A stretch of DNA of 64,000 nucleotides from assembly GCA_005239635.1 (NCBI GenBank), contig SBBQ01000041.1, positions 62,001-126,000 on the forward strand, read 5' to 3'. Each line of letters opens with the position of its first letter. The first letter of the stretch is position 1. Of the stretch, positions 1-8,623 are shown piece after piece. The notes under the pieces are model-generated. The model was not told the DNA's origin and ran no database searches. It saw nothing but the letters and a program-made list of their open reading frames with translations. Made by a program: the position numbers and the translations under genes. This stretch comes from Uliginosibacterium gangwonense (GTDB lineage Bacteria > Pseudomonadota > Gammaproteobacteria > Burkholderiales > Rhodocyclaceae).

Positions 1-591
1 TTCGCCAAACTTGGGTGCGCCTGCAGCGCCCGTACCATGGCAAGCTGCACAAGAGGCTTCGTATACCGCTTTGCCATCTACCGCAGCAGCTTGGCCTTCA
101 GCAGCGGCCGGTGCGGCCGGTTCTTTGAAGCTGGCGCCAGACTTGTTCGCCATAAACACAATGGCGCGGGTCAGTTCCAGTTCGCTCAGGTCGGCTGCGC
201 CACCCTTTGCCGGCATTGCATTTATGCCATTGGTGGCAGACTTCAGCAGCGCTTCTAAGCCAGTGGCAATGCGCGGACCCCAAGCGGCGTTGTCGCCAAC
301 CTTAGGTGCGCCTGCAGCGCCGGTGTCGTGACAAGCAGCGCAAGCTGCTTGGAACACTTGCTCACCTGTGCGTGGGCCTGCATTAGCGGGCTTGGCAGTA
401 GCTAGTTCAACTTTAGCAACAGGAGCAATCGCGGTCGCCGTGACTTCTTCATTGGGTAGCCCCTTTTGACCTGTCGTAACGTATTGAGAGGCCAGAACGG
501 CTACGCCAATAAAGGCAACAAAAGACAGAATAACAACGGCGATGAGTTGCTTGGGTGTCTTGATGAAAGACTGATGTTCTTCGTGTGACAT
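1..591 (-). CDS. Diheme cytochrome c (c5 family), 3' part outside window
   Basis: A membrane-anchored electron carrier of the cytochrome c5 type, cut off at the window edge. The reading frame starts at the ATG complementary to 589-591 (MSHEEHQSFIKTPKQL) and has one hydrophobic segment at about residues 17-36, which would hold the protein in the inner membrane facing the periplasm. Two haem-binding CAACH motifs are visible (complement of 328-342 and 37-51), each followed by GAAGAPK, so the protein is a tandem duplication of one cytochrome domain joined by an Ala/Pro-rich linker. The methionine ligand of the first domain is probably in the INAMPAKGG segment. The second domain runs off the window. 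Family assignment is confident. The redox partner cannot be told from the sequence. Confidence 0.88.
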   Translation of the reverse strand, partial: MSHEEHQSFIKTPKQLIAVVILSFVAFIGVAVLASQYVTTGQKGLPNEEVTATAIAPVAKVELATAKPANAGPRTGEQVFQAACAACHDTGAAGAPKVGDNAAWGPRIATGLEALLKSATNGINAMPAKGGAADLSELELTRAIVFMANKSGASFKEPAAPAAAEGQAAAVDGKAVYEASCAACHGTGAAGAPKFGE

Positions 592-870
592 GCGAAACCC
601 CTGCTGATTGGCGTAAAGGTGAACGTTAGGCGCACGCCGTTTTATGAACAGCCTGCGCGAGCAATTCGACAAACCCCGCATTATAGCGAGGTCGGCGCTT
701 TGTGGGGTAACCACGCGGTTGGGCTGGTGCAGCGCCCCGCTTTTAGGGCCGATTAACCCTGTATGGCAAAGGGTGAGAGTAATGCGGCAGAATGGACGTG
801 TTGGCCGTGGCAGGCTATTATCCGGGCCTGTTTAGGCGGCTTGAGTTGAAGCGCCTCAACTGTCCCGCAC

Positions 871-947
871 GCGCCCGTAGCTCAGTTGGATAGAGTACTG
901 CCCTCCGAAGGCAGGGGTCGGACGTTCGAATCGTCTCGGGCGCGCCA
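871..947 (+). tRNA. tRNA-Arg (anticodon CCG)
   Basis: A complete 77-nt cloverleaf. The acceptor arm GCGCCCG pairs with CGGGCGC, followed by discriminator G and an encoded CCA at 945-947. The D-loop carries the usual AGCTCAGTTGGATAGAGT. The anticodon stem CTGCC/GGCAG closes the loop CTCCGAA, which puts CCG at 905-907. The T-arm contains GTTCGAATC. The 280 bp upstream, between the cytochrome gene and this tRNA, contain no convincing gene. Confidence 0.97.
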
Positions 948-1015
948 GTTTGCCAGTCTACAAACTGATCTATCTCTTATTGAATGTGCGCTGCTGCTTT
1001 CTTGTTGCCTATTGT

Positions 1016-1762
1016 TTAGGCTGGCCGAAAAAAGCTGCGCGCTTCTTCATTGAACTGCCGGCGACCTTCTGCATCGTCAATTTCACGCGCAAGCTCACTG
1101 ATCAATTGCTCCGGCGTATGGTTGTTACGCTGCGCTGTGTCCACCATGACTTGTGCAAACGGCCCAATTTGTCGGGCGAGGCAGGCGGTGAGGTGCTGCA
1201 AAAATGCGGCTTGGTCAAACTTAGGTGAAGTGGCTGCCACTTGCTGTGCTTGTTCGTGGCGGTAACTCAGTAGCTCGTCTTTGGCGCCGTGCAGTGGTGC
1301 AAAATTTAAATCATTACCCGGTTGATGTTGGGCAAACTGCGCAAAGTCAGGCGTGGCGGCTTGGGTTTGTCCGGGCAGCAAACGCGCTAGGCGTGTATGT
1401 GCAATGCGGATGGCGGAGCCCAAATAGCCGCTATTGCTCGGGAACACGATGCCATGGTGTGCGATGTGTCGCACGATTAATGCTGTGTGCGCTTGGTGAA
1501 TATCTGCCAGCAAATTTTGCAGACGGCGCAAGGTGGAGTGCGCTTGGTCTTCTTGCAGAATCACCAAGGTAAATGCAATTTTGGCTTGGCTGGCGGCCTG
1601 CCCTGAAGCAGCGCCGTGCAATTGGCATTGTGCACCAAAGGTGCCGGCGAGCAGTTTTGCCAATGCCTGCTGCGAACTGCGTAAGCCGGGCGTGCCAAAG
1701 CCTGCGCTGGCATCAAGCGCAATAACGGTGGCAGAGAGAGCTGCGCCGAGCGGATCAACCAC
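1016..1762 (-). CDS. Hypothetical protein with a kinase/cyclase-type C-terminal domain; N terminus probably frameshifted
   Basis: Unrecognised over most of its length. The last 60 residues (ARQIGPFAQVMVDTA followed by a conserved REIDDAEGRRQF) resemble a small domain found at the C termini of bacterial Ser/Thr kinases and nucleotide cyclases. The open frame begins at a GTG at 1762, without a clear ribosome site. Directly upstream another frame opens with GTG at 1799, 2 nt after the stop of the haem sensor gene, and reads VRQLIGIFLDSTRG before stopping. Removing one base of the seven-A run at 1774-1780 would join the two into a continuous protein (VRQLIGIFWTLRVVDPLG). I therefore suspect a frameshift, either real or a homopolymer error. 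It lies in the same orientation as, and likely in an operon with, the haem-sensor gene. Confidence 0.55.
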   Translation of the reverse strand: MVDPLGAALSATVIALDASAGFGTPGLRSSQQALAKLLAGTFGAQCQLHGAASGQAASQAKIAFTLVILQEDQAHSTLRRLQNLLADIHQAHTALIVRHIAHHGIVFPSNSGYLGSAIRIAHTRLARLLPGQTQAATPDFAQFAQHQPGNDLNFAPLHGAKDELLSYRHEQAQQVAATSPKFDQAAFLQHLTACLARQIGPFAQVMVDTAQRNNHTPEQLISELAREIDDAEGRRQFNEEARSFFRPA

Positions 1763-1801
1763 GCGTAGAGTCCAAAAAAATGCCGATCAATTGACGCACG
1801 C

Positions 1802-2710
1802 TTAATTCGGCGTCGATTTGTTGATGAGTTGCTTTTGCAAGTGCACCACCTTCATCGCCTTTTCAATGCTGCGTCGCATGCGATTGAACGAGGTTTGCAG
1901 ATTGCGAATTTCTTTAGCGCCTTCTTCCTTAAATTCGGGCAAGTCCAAATTGCCCTGGCTGATCTCATCACTCACCGCTGCAATTTCGCGCAGCGGTTGA
2001 ATCACCAAACGCGTGAGCATGTAGTTGATGATGATGAACAGCAGTACAAACACGCCCGCCAATACGGCGGCAAATGCCCAGAAGGCGTGCCATGCGTTTT
2101 TCTCGGCAAGGTCGGTGGGTGCGGTCACAATTTGAATACCAACGACTTCGTTTAACTTCCAGCCAAAACCGTTGGTATCGCCATATTTTGTACGCAAGCT
2201 GGTGGGTGCGGCTTCAGGTACGCTGTGGCAGGTGAGGCACGCGGCTTTGCTAATACGAATCGGGCGGGCCATATAAAGTAGTGTTCCGCCACCGTTGTTG
2301 GCTGCGCGCTCACCCACAATCTCAGGGATTTCGCTGGTTTTGAATTGATGAACAATGGCCGCTTCCCAATCGGTGGTGCGGTCCCGCGGATTGGTGGGAT
2401 TGAGTGTGGCCTCGCGGTAGCTGAAATCAGGATATTTCTTTTGCAGCCGCATAAACGTTTCGACCGCAGAATAGGCAGGGACCGATTGCGGCAGAAATGT
2501 TTCTTCCATCATGGGATCAAGATGCGGCTTGATCTCATCAATCGTGTAGCCGCGCACAGCGAGGGCGGTTTCCATCATCAACCCTGCGTTACGCAGCACT
2601 TCTTCTTTGGCGTTGTTGAGCACAACGCGATAAGTCACAAACACGCTCAACGCAAAGCCAAGCGAAAAAATGGTGATGAGCGCGATGTTAAATCGGGTGC
2701 GAATAGGCAT
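1802..2710 (-). CDS. DUF3365 (Tll0287-like) haem-binding sensor with HAMP domain
   Basis: A membrane-bound sensor of about 302 residues. The order is a short cytoplasmic start, a transmembrane segment (about 9-28), a periplasmic Tll0287-like domain with the covalent haem motif CLTCH at about 158-162, a second transmembrane segment (about 215-240), and a HAMP linker with a short helical tail ending at 302. There is no kinase, cyclase or methyl-accepting domain, so the signal must pass to a separate partner. The open frame extends upstream to 2956, but MPIRTRFNIALI at 2710 is chosen because it begins just before the first membrane helix, as is usual for the family. The haem could sense redox state or a gas ligand; which one is not shown. 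The next gene downstream is the probably frameshifted protein at 1016-1799. Confidence 0.85.
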   Translation of the reverse strand: MPIRTRFNIALITIFSLGFALSVFVTYRVVLNNAKEEVLRNAGLMMETALAVRGYTIDEIKPHLDPMMEETFLPQSVPAYSAVETFMRLQKKYPDFSYREATLNPTNPRDRTTDWEAAIVHQFKTSEIPEIVGERAANNGGGTLLYMARPIRISKAACLTCHSVPEAAPTSLRTKYGDTNGFGWKLNEVVGIQIVTAPTDLAEKNAWHAFWAFAAVLAGVFVLLFIIINYMLTRLVIQPLREIAAVSDEISQGNLDLPEFKEEGAKEIRNLQTSFNRMRRSIEKAMKVVHLQKQLINKSTPN

Positions 2711-2934
2711 AGCAAAAAGGCGAGCTGGGTAAAAAGCGTGGTCGATTGGCAAAGCGCCAGCGCTGAAGCTTAATGGAATGGGCGGTTTACGACTATTGGC
2801 ATATTGTATGAGGCGGGAGTGAGATCGCAAGGCCCGAAGCGACAAGCGGCAGACTGCTGCGCGTCGTTGGTCGGGGTGGGCGCTGAAGGCGCTGTCGTCG
2901 CCGAAGATGTGGTTTGTATGTGAGCTGAAGCGGA

Positions 2935-3966
2935 CTAGTCCTGCAGCATTTGCCAAAGCTGCTTAATACGGTCTTGCGGCACGCCAGCTTGCCTTACAAA
3001 GCGGGCATGTTCTGTGTTTGCCAATTGCGGGTTGGCCTCAACCGCCCAGAGCGTTTGTGTGTCGTTGGGCAGCACTGCATAACGCACATCAATGAGTCGC
3101 TGTGAATTGTGTGCGTCCACGCCGACGTAGTTGTTGGTAAACCGGCGAAAAGCGGCGATGTCGTGTGCTTGTTGTGAATCTGCAGCGAGCCATGGGGTGT
3201 GCAGTGCCGGCTGGTAGGCTGCAATGCTGCCAGCTGAGCCTGCGGCCGGGGGTGCCCAATGTGCCGCGCCAGAGACAAAGTTGATGCGCACCGCGTCGAC
3301 ATAAAACCGGTCATCTGCCAAATACACGACACGCCACAGCAGCATATTGCCTAGGCTGGGAAACGCCTCGATTCGCTGCGGCGTATGCCCGCGCGCTTGC
3401 GCTAATTGCAGCCCGGCCTGTTCGGCGCGGTCACGTTGTATGACCCCTAAACCAAGATACGCCAAGCCCCAGGCTAAGGCGAGACAACCTAGCCATCTAC
3501 GCTTGAGCCACGCGGCCAGTGCGGTAAAGGTGATGAGAGGAAGGGTAAAAAGTGGATCGACAATCGACACATTGTTCCAAGCAATGCGCGCGGTACTAAA
3601 GGGCCACAGCAGTTGCGTGCCGTAACTAGTGCAGGCATCGAGTAGCGCATGGGTGCCGTAGGCAACAGTGCACACCCAAAAAAGATGGTGTCGCGATAAC
3701 TGCCAGCGTTTGCCAATCAGCGCATGAAATACTAGCGCGCAAAGCAAGCCGCCGATGGGAATAAACGCCAATGAGTGGGTGAATTGGCGATGGTATTCCA
3801 GCGCCAAGAATGGGTTGGCGTTAGACCGAATGATAATGTCGAGGTCGGGCACCATCGCAGCTAGCAAGCCTAACAGTCCAAGGCGTGCTGCATATTGTCT
3901 GTGTTGGGTGGTTTGGGTGAGGGCGCAGCCCAAAACGGCGTGACTTATTGGATCCATGCCCGGCAT
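2935..3966 (-). CDS. Membrane-bound metal-dependent hydrolase, YdjM/YfhO-like
   Basis: An inner-membrane protein of the LexA-regulated YdjM family (DUF457). The N terminus MDPISHAVLG, the segment VPDLDIII with its two acidic residues, and EYHRQFTHSL supply the His/Asp pattern expected to bind metal. About four hydrophobic segments follow in the first 180 residues, then a soluble C-terminal domain of about 150 residues. The start at 3966 gives MPGMDPISH; the second Met at 3957 is equally possible, and neither has a clear ribosome site. The gene stands alone: 224 bp separate its stop from the haem-sensor start, and upstream lies the divergent Lap operon. The substrate is unknown for the whole family. 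Confidence 0.82.
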   Translation of the reverse strand: MPGMDPISHAVLGCALTQTTQHRQYAARLGLLGLLAAMVPDLDIIIRSNANPFLALEYHRQFTHSLAFIPIGGLLCALVFHALIGKRWQLSRHHLFWVCTVAYGTHALLDACTSYGTQLLWPFSTARIAWNNVSIVDPLFTLPLITFTALAAWLKRRWLGCLALAWGLAYLGLGVIQRDRAEQAGLQLAQARGHTPQRIEAFPSLGNMLLWRVVYLADDRFYVDAVRINFVSGAAHWAPPAAGSAGSIAAYQPALHTPWLAADSQQAHDIAAFRRFTNNYVGVDAHNSQRLIDVRYAVLPNDTQTLWAVEANPQLANTEHARFVRQAGVPQDRIKQLWQMLQD

Positions 3967-4138
3967 TGTGCGGCAAATTAGGTTTAAGGTGGCTAAGCCT
4001 AGGCTGTGCGGGTAAATCTACGGCTATCCCTAGAAAGACCGCGTTAATTCTTCAGTTCTCGTGACATGCGCACGGTTTGGTGGGCTTGGGCTGGTACATA
4101 ATCGCACCCAGCCTAGAAGGATATTGCTGCCCAAAAAG

Positions 4139-4251
4139 ATACAAATCGCCCTAAAGTTGTATGTAGCCTCTCCGATGTAACTGAGGATGCGGTTGTACGT
4201 CGTACAAATATTAAAACGGGCGTGCATAGCGTGCGTGCCTGGCGTACGTAC
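4139..4251. promoter_or_regulatory. Cluster of TTGTA-type inverted repeats upstream of the Lap secretion operon
   Basis: The 320-bp gap between the hydrolase gene and lapB (3967-4286) holds several dyads. TTGTACG-T-CGTACAA at 4193-4207 is a perfect 7+7 inverted repeat. ATACAA (4139-4144) and TTGTAT (4157-4162) are spaced 12 nt apart. GTACGTAC at 4244-4251 is self-complementary. These look like binding sites for a dimeric regulator. The LuxR-type protein encoded at the end of the same operon is an obvious but untested candidate. No sigma-70 promoter stands out. Confidence 0.45.
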
Positions 4252-4286
4252 ATAGCGTGGTGCATTGCCAATAACAAACGGAAACT

Positions 4287-6461
4287 ATGTTGAATCAAAC
4301 AGACACGACTCTGCCAGAGCAGGCAGCATCGCCGCGTGCAACGCACGACGCGATTGACCCGTTGCTGGAATGCTTGCTGATACTCGTCCGCATGCATGGT
4401 GGCGCTCTTACTCGCGAAGCTGCGCTGGCAGGCTTGCCGCTTGAAGGCGAAAAGCTAACGCCTTCGCTGTTTGCGCGGGCGGCACAACGTGCGCGCATGT
4501 CGAGCAACATTATTAAGCGTCCGCTCGATAAGTTGAATTCGGCACTGTTTCCGGTGGTGCTATTACTACGCGACAAAGAAGCTTGCCTGCTGCTGGGCTG
4601 GCATGACGATGGCAGTGCGCGTGTGGTGTTGCCGGAATTGGGCGATGCTGAATCGCGCATGACGCGTGCGCAACTGGATGAAACCTATTTAGGCCAAGCG
4701 ATTGTTGCCCGTCCTGAGTTTCGGTTTGATGCGCGCGCTCCCGAGGTTGGTAAAGTTAAACATCGTCACTGGTTTTGGGGTGTGTTGGCGGAGAATCGCC
4801 CGCTGTATCGTGATGTGCTGATTGCAGCACTGATGATTAACGTATTCGCGCTCGCCTTCCCGCTGTTCTCCATGAATGTGTATGACCGCGTGGTGCCCAA
4901 CAGCGCGACCGATACGCTGTGGGTGTTGGCGTTAGGCGTGGCAATTATGGTGGCGGCCGACACCGTGTTGCGCACCATGCGTGGTTACTTCTTAGATCTG
5001 GCGAGCAATCGTGTGGACGTCAAGCTGTCCGCCTATATCATGGGCCGCGTGTTGGGTTTGCGCTTAGAAGACCGTCCTATTTCCGCGGGGTCATTTGCTG
5101 CAAATCTACGTTCGTTTGAAACCGTGCGCGATTTCATTACATCGGCCACAGTAACCGCGTTTGTTGATTTGCCTTTTGCGCTATTGTTTTTAGTTGTGAT
5201 TGGCTGGATCGCTTGGCCATTAGTGTTTCCGGTGCTGATCGGTATGGCGGCTGTGGTGCTGTATGCCATGTCAGTTCAAAGCAAAATGCATGAGTTGTCT
5301 GAAACAACTTACCGCGCGGGTGCAATGCGTAATGCCACTTTGGTGGAGTCCTTGGTTGGGCTGGAAACGATTAAGGCGTTAGGTGCGGAAGGTCGCATGC
5401 AAAGTCGCTGGGAAAAAAGTGCGGCATTCTTGGCTAACGTAAGTAGCCAGCTGCGCTTGCTGTCGACTTCGACCATGAACGGCGCCAACTCGATTCAGCA
5501 GTTGATCAACGTGATTGTGATCGTGATCGGCGTGTACTTGATTGGCAACGGTGATCTCACCATGGGTGGTTTGATTGCCTGTACCACTTTGTCTTCACGT
5601 GCGCTGGCACCGCTAGGCCAAGTAGCCGGCCTGATGACGCAGTATCACAATGCGGCAACTGCGTTGTCGTCACTCGAAAGCATTATGGGTAAAAAGGTGG
5701 AACGCCCAGACGATGCGAACTTTGTGATTCGTCAAAGCTTTCAGGGCGAGATCGAGTTCCGTGATGTGTATTTCAATTACCCCAATCAAGACTTGCAAGC
5801 GCTGCGCGGGGTGAGTTTCCGTATTCGCCCAGGTGAGCGAGTTGCCTTCTTGGGTCGCGTGGGTTCTGGCAAAACAACGCTGCAAAAATTGGTGCTGGGT
5901 TTGTACCAGCCGACAGAAGGTGCGGTGCTGGTCGATGGTGTGGATATGCGCCAGCTTGATCCGGCAGAGCTGCGCCGTAACGTGGGCTACGTGCCGCAAG
6001 ATGTGACGCTGTTTTACGGTTCTTTGCGCGACAACATTTCACTTGCGGCTTTGCATGTTGAAGATACTGACATTGTGCGCGCGGCTGAAATTGCAGGTAT
6101 TTCTGAGTTCGTTAACAACCACCCCAAAGGCTTTGATATGCCGGTGGGCGAGCGCGGGGAATCGCTGTCTGGTGGGCAACGTCAGGGCGTAGCCATTGCA
6201 CGCGCAGTGGTGGCTGATCCGCCAATTTTGCTGTTAGACGAGCCCACGGGTTCGATGGACCATTCCAGCGAAGAAGAAGTGAAGCAACGTTTGGCGCAGT
6301 ATGCGGTGGGCAAAACTATGTTGGTCATTACACACCGCACCTCCTTACTTGATTTGGTGGATCGCATCATCGTGGTGGACGCTGGCAAGATCGTGGCGGA
6401 TGGCCCGAAGGCACAAGTGATCGATGCACTGCGCCAAGGCCGCATTGGGAGGGCAGCATGA
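4287..6461 (+). CDS. lapB: Type I secretion ATPase/permease, LapB type
   Basis: The inner-membrane ABC exporter that powers secretion of the RTX adhesin encoded downstream. It has 724 residues: an N-terminal C39-like domain lacking the catalytic cysteine (about 25-150), which in this family docks the substrate rather than cutting it; a transmembrane domain (about 165-460); and a nucleotide-binding domain with Walker A GRVGSGKTT (about 522-530), signature LSGGQRQ (about 627), Walker B ILLLDEPT (about 647) and the switch histidine in ITHRTS. Length and domain order match LapB/LssB exporters. The last four bases (ATGA) overlap the start of lapC, so translation is probably coupled. The uptake-like word TTGCCAAT lies 14 nt before the start codon. 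Confidence 0.96.
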   Translation: MLNQTDTTLPEQAASPRATHDAIDPLLECLLILVRMHGGALTREAALAGLPLEGEKLTPSLFARAAQRARMSSNIIKRPLDKLNSALFPVVLLLRDKEACLLLGWHDDGSARVVLPELGDAESRMTRAQLDETYLGQAIVARPEFRFDARAPEVGKVKHRHWFWGVLAENRPLYRDVLIAALMINVFALAFPLFSMNVYDRVVPNSATDTLWVLALGVAIMVAADTVLRTMRGYFLDLASNRVDVKLSAYIMGRVLGLRLEDRPISAGSFAANLRSFETVRDFITSATVTAFVDLPFALLFLVVIGWIAWPLVFPVLIGMAAVVLYAMSVQSKMHELSETTYRAGAMRNATLVESLVGLETIKALGAEGRMQSRWEKSAAFLANVSSQLRLLSTSTMNGANSIQQLINVIVIVIGVYLIGNGDLTMGGLIACTTLSSRALAPLGQVAGLMTQYHNAATALSSLESIMGKKVERPDDANFVIRQSFQGEIEFRDVYFNYPNQDLQALRGVSFRIRPGERVAFLGRVGSGKTTLQKLVLGLYQPTEGAVLVDGVDMRQLDPAELRRNVGYVPQDVTLFYGSLRDNISLAALHVEDTDIVRAAEIAGISEFVNNHPKGFDMPVGERGESLSGGQRQGVAIARAVVADPPILLLDEPTGSMDHSSEEEVKQRLAQYAVGKTMLVITHRTSLLDLVDRIIVVDAGKIVADGPKAQVIDALRQGRIGRAA

Positions 6462-7879
6462 TTGATATAAATCGACTGCCACAGTGGGCACAGCGTTTAG
6501 TGGCCTTGAGCCAGCGTGTGTCTGGCCGTATGCGTCCGCACCTAGACCGTAGTTTTTCGCGTTGGATTCCGGAGCAACAAGATGCTGCATTAGATTGGGC
6601 GTCAGATGCGGATCGCGCACGCATTGAGCAAGAACCTTTGCGTGCTCGTGCCTTATTGCGTTGGATTGCCGGCATCTCGGGCGTGTTATTGCTGTGGTCA
6701 GCCTTTGCGAGCTTAGATGAAGTGACGCGAGGAGACGGCAAAGTTGTTCCATCTTCGCAGCTGCAGATTATTCAGTCGGTAGATGGTGGCGTAGTCGAAG
6801 AGATTCTGACTAAAGAAGGCGATACGGTGGAGGCGGGGCAACCGCTGATGCGTATTGATACCACGCGTTTTGAATCCAATCTGCAAGAAAGCCGTGCCCA
6901 GTACTTGTCTTTACTAATTAAGACAGCGCGGCTGACGGCCTTGAGTACAGGTAAGCCGTTTGTTGTTCCAGAAGAGGTGCAAAAAGAAGCGCCTGAGTTG
7001 GTGGCGGCTGAGCAAACGTTGTATGACTCTAGCCAAGCAGAGTTGGATACACAAGTTTCCATAGCACGAGACCAATTGTCACAACGACATCATGAACTAC
7101 GTGAGATGCAGGCGAGACGCGACCAAGCTTCGCGCGGGTACGAGTTGTCTGCGCGTGAGCTGAGTATGACGCGGCCGTTGGCGGCAAGTGGTGCTGTTTC
7201 AGATGTTGAAATTCTGCGCTTAGAGCGTGAAACCAGCCGACTGGCCGGTGACCGCGATCAGGCCTCTGCGCAAATTGGCCGCTTGCAATCTGCCATTGCT
7301 GAGAGCGCGCGTAAGATTGAAGAAGCAGAACTCAATATGCGTAACCGCTGGCGAAACGAATTGGCGGAGTCGCAGTCCAAGGTGGGCAGCTTGTCTGAAG
7401 GCGGGCGTGCGCTGGCAGACCGTGTAGATAAAGCGGTGATTAAGTCGCCGATGCGCGGCACAGTTAAACGCTTGTTGGTGACGACAGTGGGTGGCGTTGT
7501 GCAGCCGGGCAAGGAAGTGGTTGAAGTGGTGCCGCTGGATGATGCATTGGTGCTGGAGGCGCAGATCAAGCCGAAAGACATCGCATTTTTGCGACCCGGC
7601 CAGAAGGCGACAGTCAAATTCACGGCATATGATTTTTCTGTTTATGGTGGCTTAGAGGCTGTAGTTGATCATATTCGTGCCGATACAGTAACGGATGACA
7701 AAGGAAATTCGTACTACGTTATTCGACTTCATACGTTGAAGTCGAAACTGGGCGATAAACTCCCGATCATTCCCGGTATGGTTGCAGAAGTTGATATCCT
7801 TACGGGTAAAAAAACAGTCCTGTCATATCTGCTGAAACCAGTATTGCGGGCAAAACAACAAGCATTGACGGAAAAATGA
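6458..7879 (+). CDS. lapC: Type I secretion membrane-fusion protein, HlyD/LapC family
   Basis: The periplasmic adaptor joining the LapB exporter to the outer-membrane channel. It has 473 residues: a cytoplasmic N-terminal stretch of about 65, a single transmembrane helix (about 70-88), then a lipoyl-like half motif (VVEEILTKEGDTVEAGQPLM), a long coiled coil rich in Gln, Arg and Glu (about 140-310), the second lipoyl half (KSPMRGTVKRL) and a beta-barrel domain ending near LTGKK. It overlaps lapB by 4 bp and the regulator gene downstream by 4 bp (ATGA in both cases), so the three form one tightly coupled operon. Confidence 0.95.
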   Translation: MIDINRLPQWAQRLVALSQRVSGRMRPHLDRSFSRWIPEQQDAALDWASDADRARIEQEPLRARALLRWIAGISGVLLLWSAFASLDEVTRGDGKVVPSSQLQIIQSVDGGVVEEILTKEGDTVEAGQPLMRIDTTRFESNLQESRAQYLSLLIKTARLTALSTGKPFVVPEEVQKEAPELVAAEQTLYDSSQAELDTQVSIARDQLSQRHHELREMQARRDQASRGYELSARELSMTRPLAASGAVSDVEILRLERETSRLAGDRDQASAQIGRLQSAIAESARKIEEAELNMRNRWRNELAESQSKVGSLSEGGRALADRVDKAVIKSPMRGTVKRLLVTTVGGVVQPGKEVVEVVPLDDALVLEAQIKPKDIAFLRPGQKATVKFTAYDFSVYGGLEAVVDHIRADTVTDDKGNSYYVIRLHTLKSKLGDKLPIIPGMVAEVDILTGKKTVLSYLLKPVLRAKQQALTEK

Positions 7880-8505
7880 GCGCACACTATCTGTTTTCTT
7901 TGGACGGAAAAGCGCCCGAGCGTTGGCTTGATGCTTTTCCGAACGGAGTGGTACTGAATTTAACCTCTTCTGTCCCGCAGCAGTTGGCACCCGAAGACGT
8001 GCTGTGGATACTAGGCGCGGACCGTTTGTTGCAAGCAGTGCAGCAACTTGCAACCATGCGCTCGCATGTGCCGGTGGTGGCACTCAGTATGGCGCCGTCG
8101 CAAAGCCAAGCGCTTGCTGTGCTTGAGGCGGGCGCTAAAGGTTATTGTCATGCACTCTCCACGCCCAAGATGCTGCGCCAAGTTGCATTAGTGGTGAGCC
8201 ACGGCGGACTTTGGGTTGGGGCCGATTTGGTGAGCCGCTTGGTGAGTGCAGCACAGTCCTCAATTCCTGATGTGCAACAACAGGCAGCGCCAATTGCGGA
8301 ACGACTCACCCCGCGCGAGCGTGCTGTCGCTGACGAAGTCTTGCAAGGCGCCAGCAATAAAGAAGCTGCACGTAATCTGGGCATTACAGAGCGTACGGTA
8401 AAGGCCCATCTCAGCGCCATTTTTGAGAAGCTGGGTGTGCGTGATCGCCTGCAACTCATTTTGACGCTAAAAAAAACGATTCACTCCGCTGAACGCGCCG
8501 CGTGA
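7876..8505 (+). CDS. LuxR/NarL-family transcriptional regulator in the Lap operon
   Basis: A 209-residue regulator. The N-terminal 120 residues have receiver-like alternating strands and helices with the late GAKGYCHA segment, but I cannot find the usual acidic pocket or a convincing phospho-acceptor Asp, so it may be a pseudo-receiver. The C-terminal helix-turn-helix (about 140-200; TPRERAVADEVLQGASNKEAARNLGI, then TERTVKAHLSAIFEKLGV) is typical LuxR. It is the third gene of the lapB-lapC operon and lies 118 bp before the adhesin gene, so it probably controls secretion or adhesin expression. Dyads at 4139-4251 and 8548-8572 are candidate targets. Its last codons lie in a 9-bp inverted repeat (8499-8507 / 8510-8518). 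Confidence 0.88.
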   Translation: MSAHYLFSLDGKAPERWLDAFPNGVVLNLTSSVPQQLAPEDVLWILGADRLLQAVQQLATMRSHVPVVALSMAPSQSQALAVLEAGAKGYCHALSTPKMLRQVALVVSHGGLWVGADLVSRLVSAAQSSIPDVQQQAAPIAERLTPRERAVADEVLQGASNKEAARNLGITERTVKAHLSAIFEKLGVRDRLQLILTLKKTIHSAERAA

Positions 8506-8547
8506 CGCTCGTCACGCGCCCTGTACTCCAGTCCAATATTTTTATTT

Positions 8548-8572
8548 GACCCGTGCCGATAAGGTATGGGTC
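8548..8572. promoter_or_regulatory. Dyad upstream of the adhesin gene
   Basis: GACCCGTGCC (8548-8557) and GGTATGGGTC (8563-8572) form an imperfect inverted repeat, 8 of 10 positions pairing, around GATAA. It lies 51 bp before the adhesin start codon and overlaps a possible -35 box (TTGACC at 8546-8551). A second, perfect hairpin (CGCGTGACG-CT-CGTCACGCG, 8499-8518) covers the stop codon of the regulator gene. It has no T-run, so it is not a standard terminator. Together these suggest that the adhesin has its own controlled promoter. Confidence 0.4.
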
Positions 8573-8623
8573 ATCTGAAATAGTCTGTACCGCATTGGTA
8601 CTGTCATCCGACTGGAGAGCATC

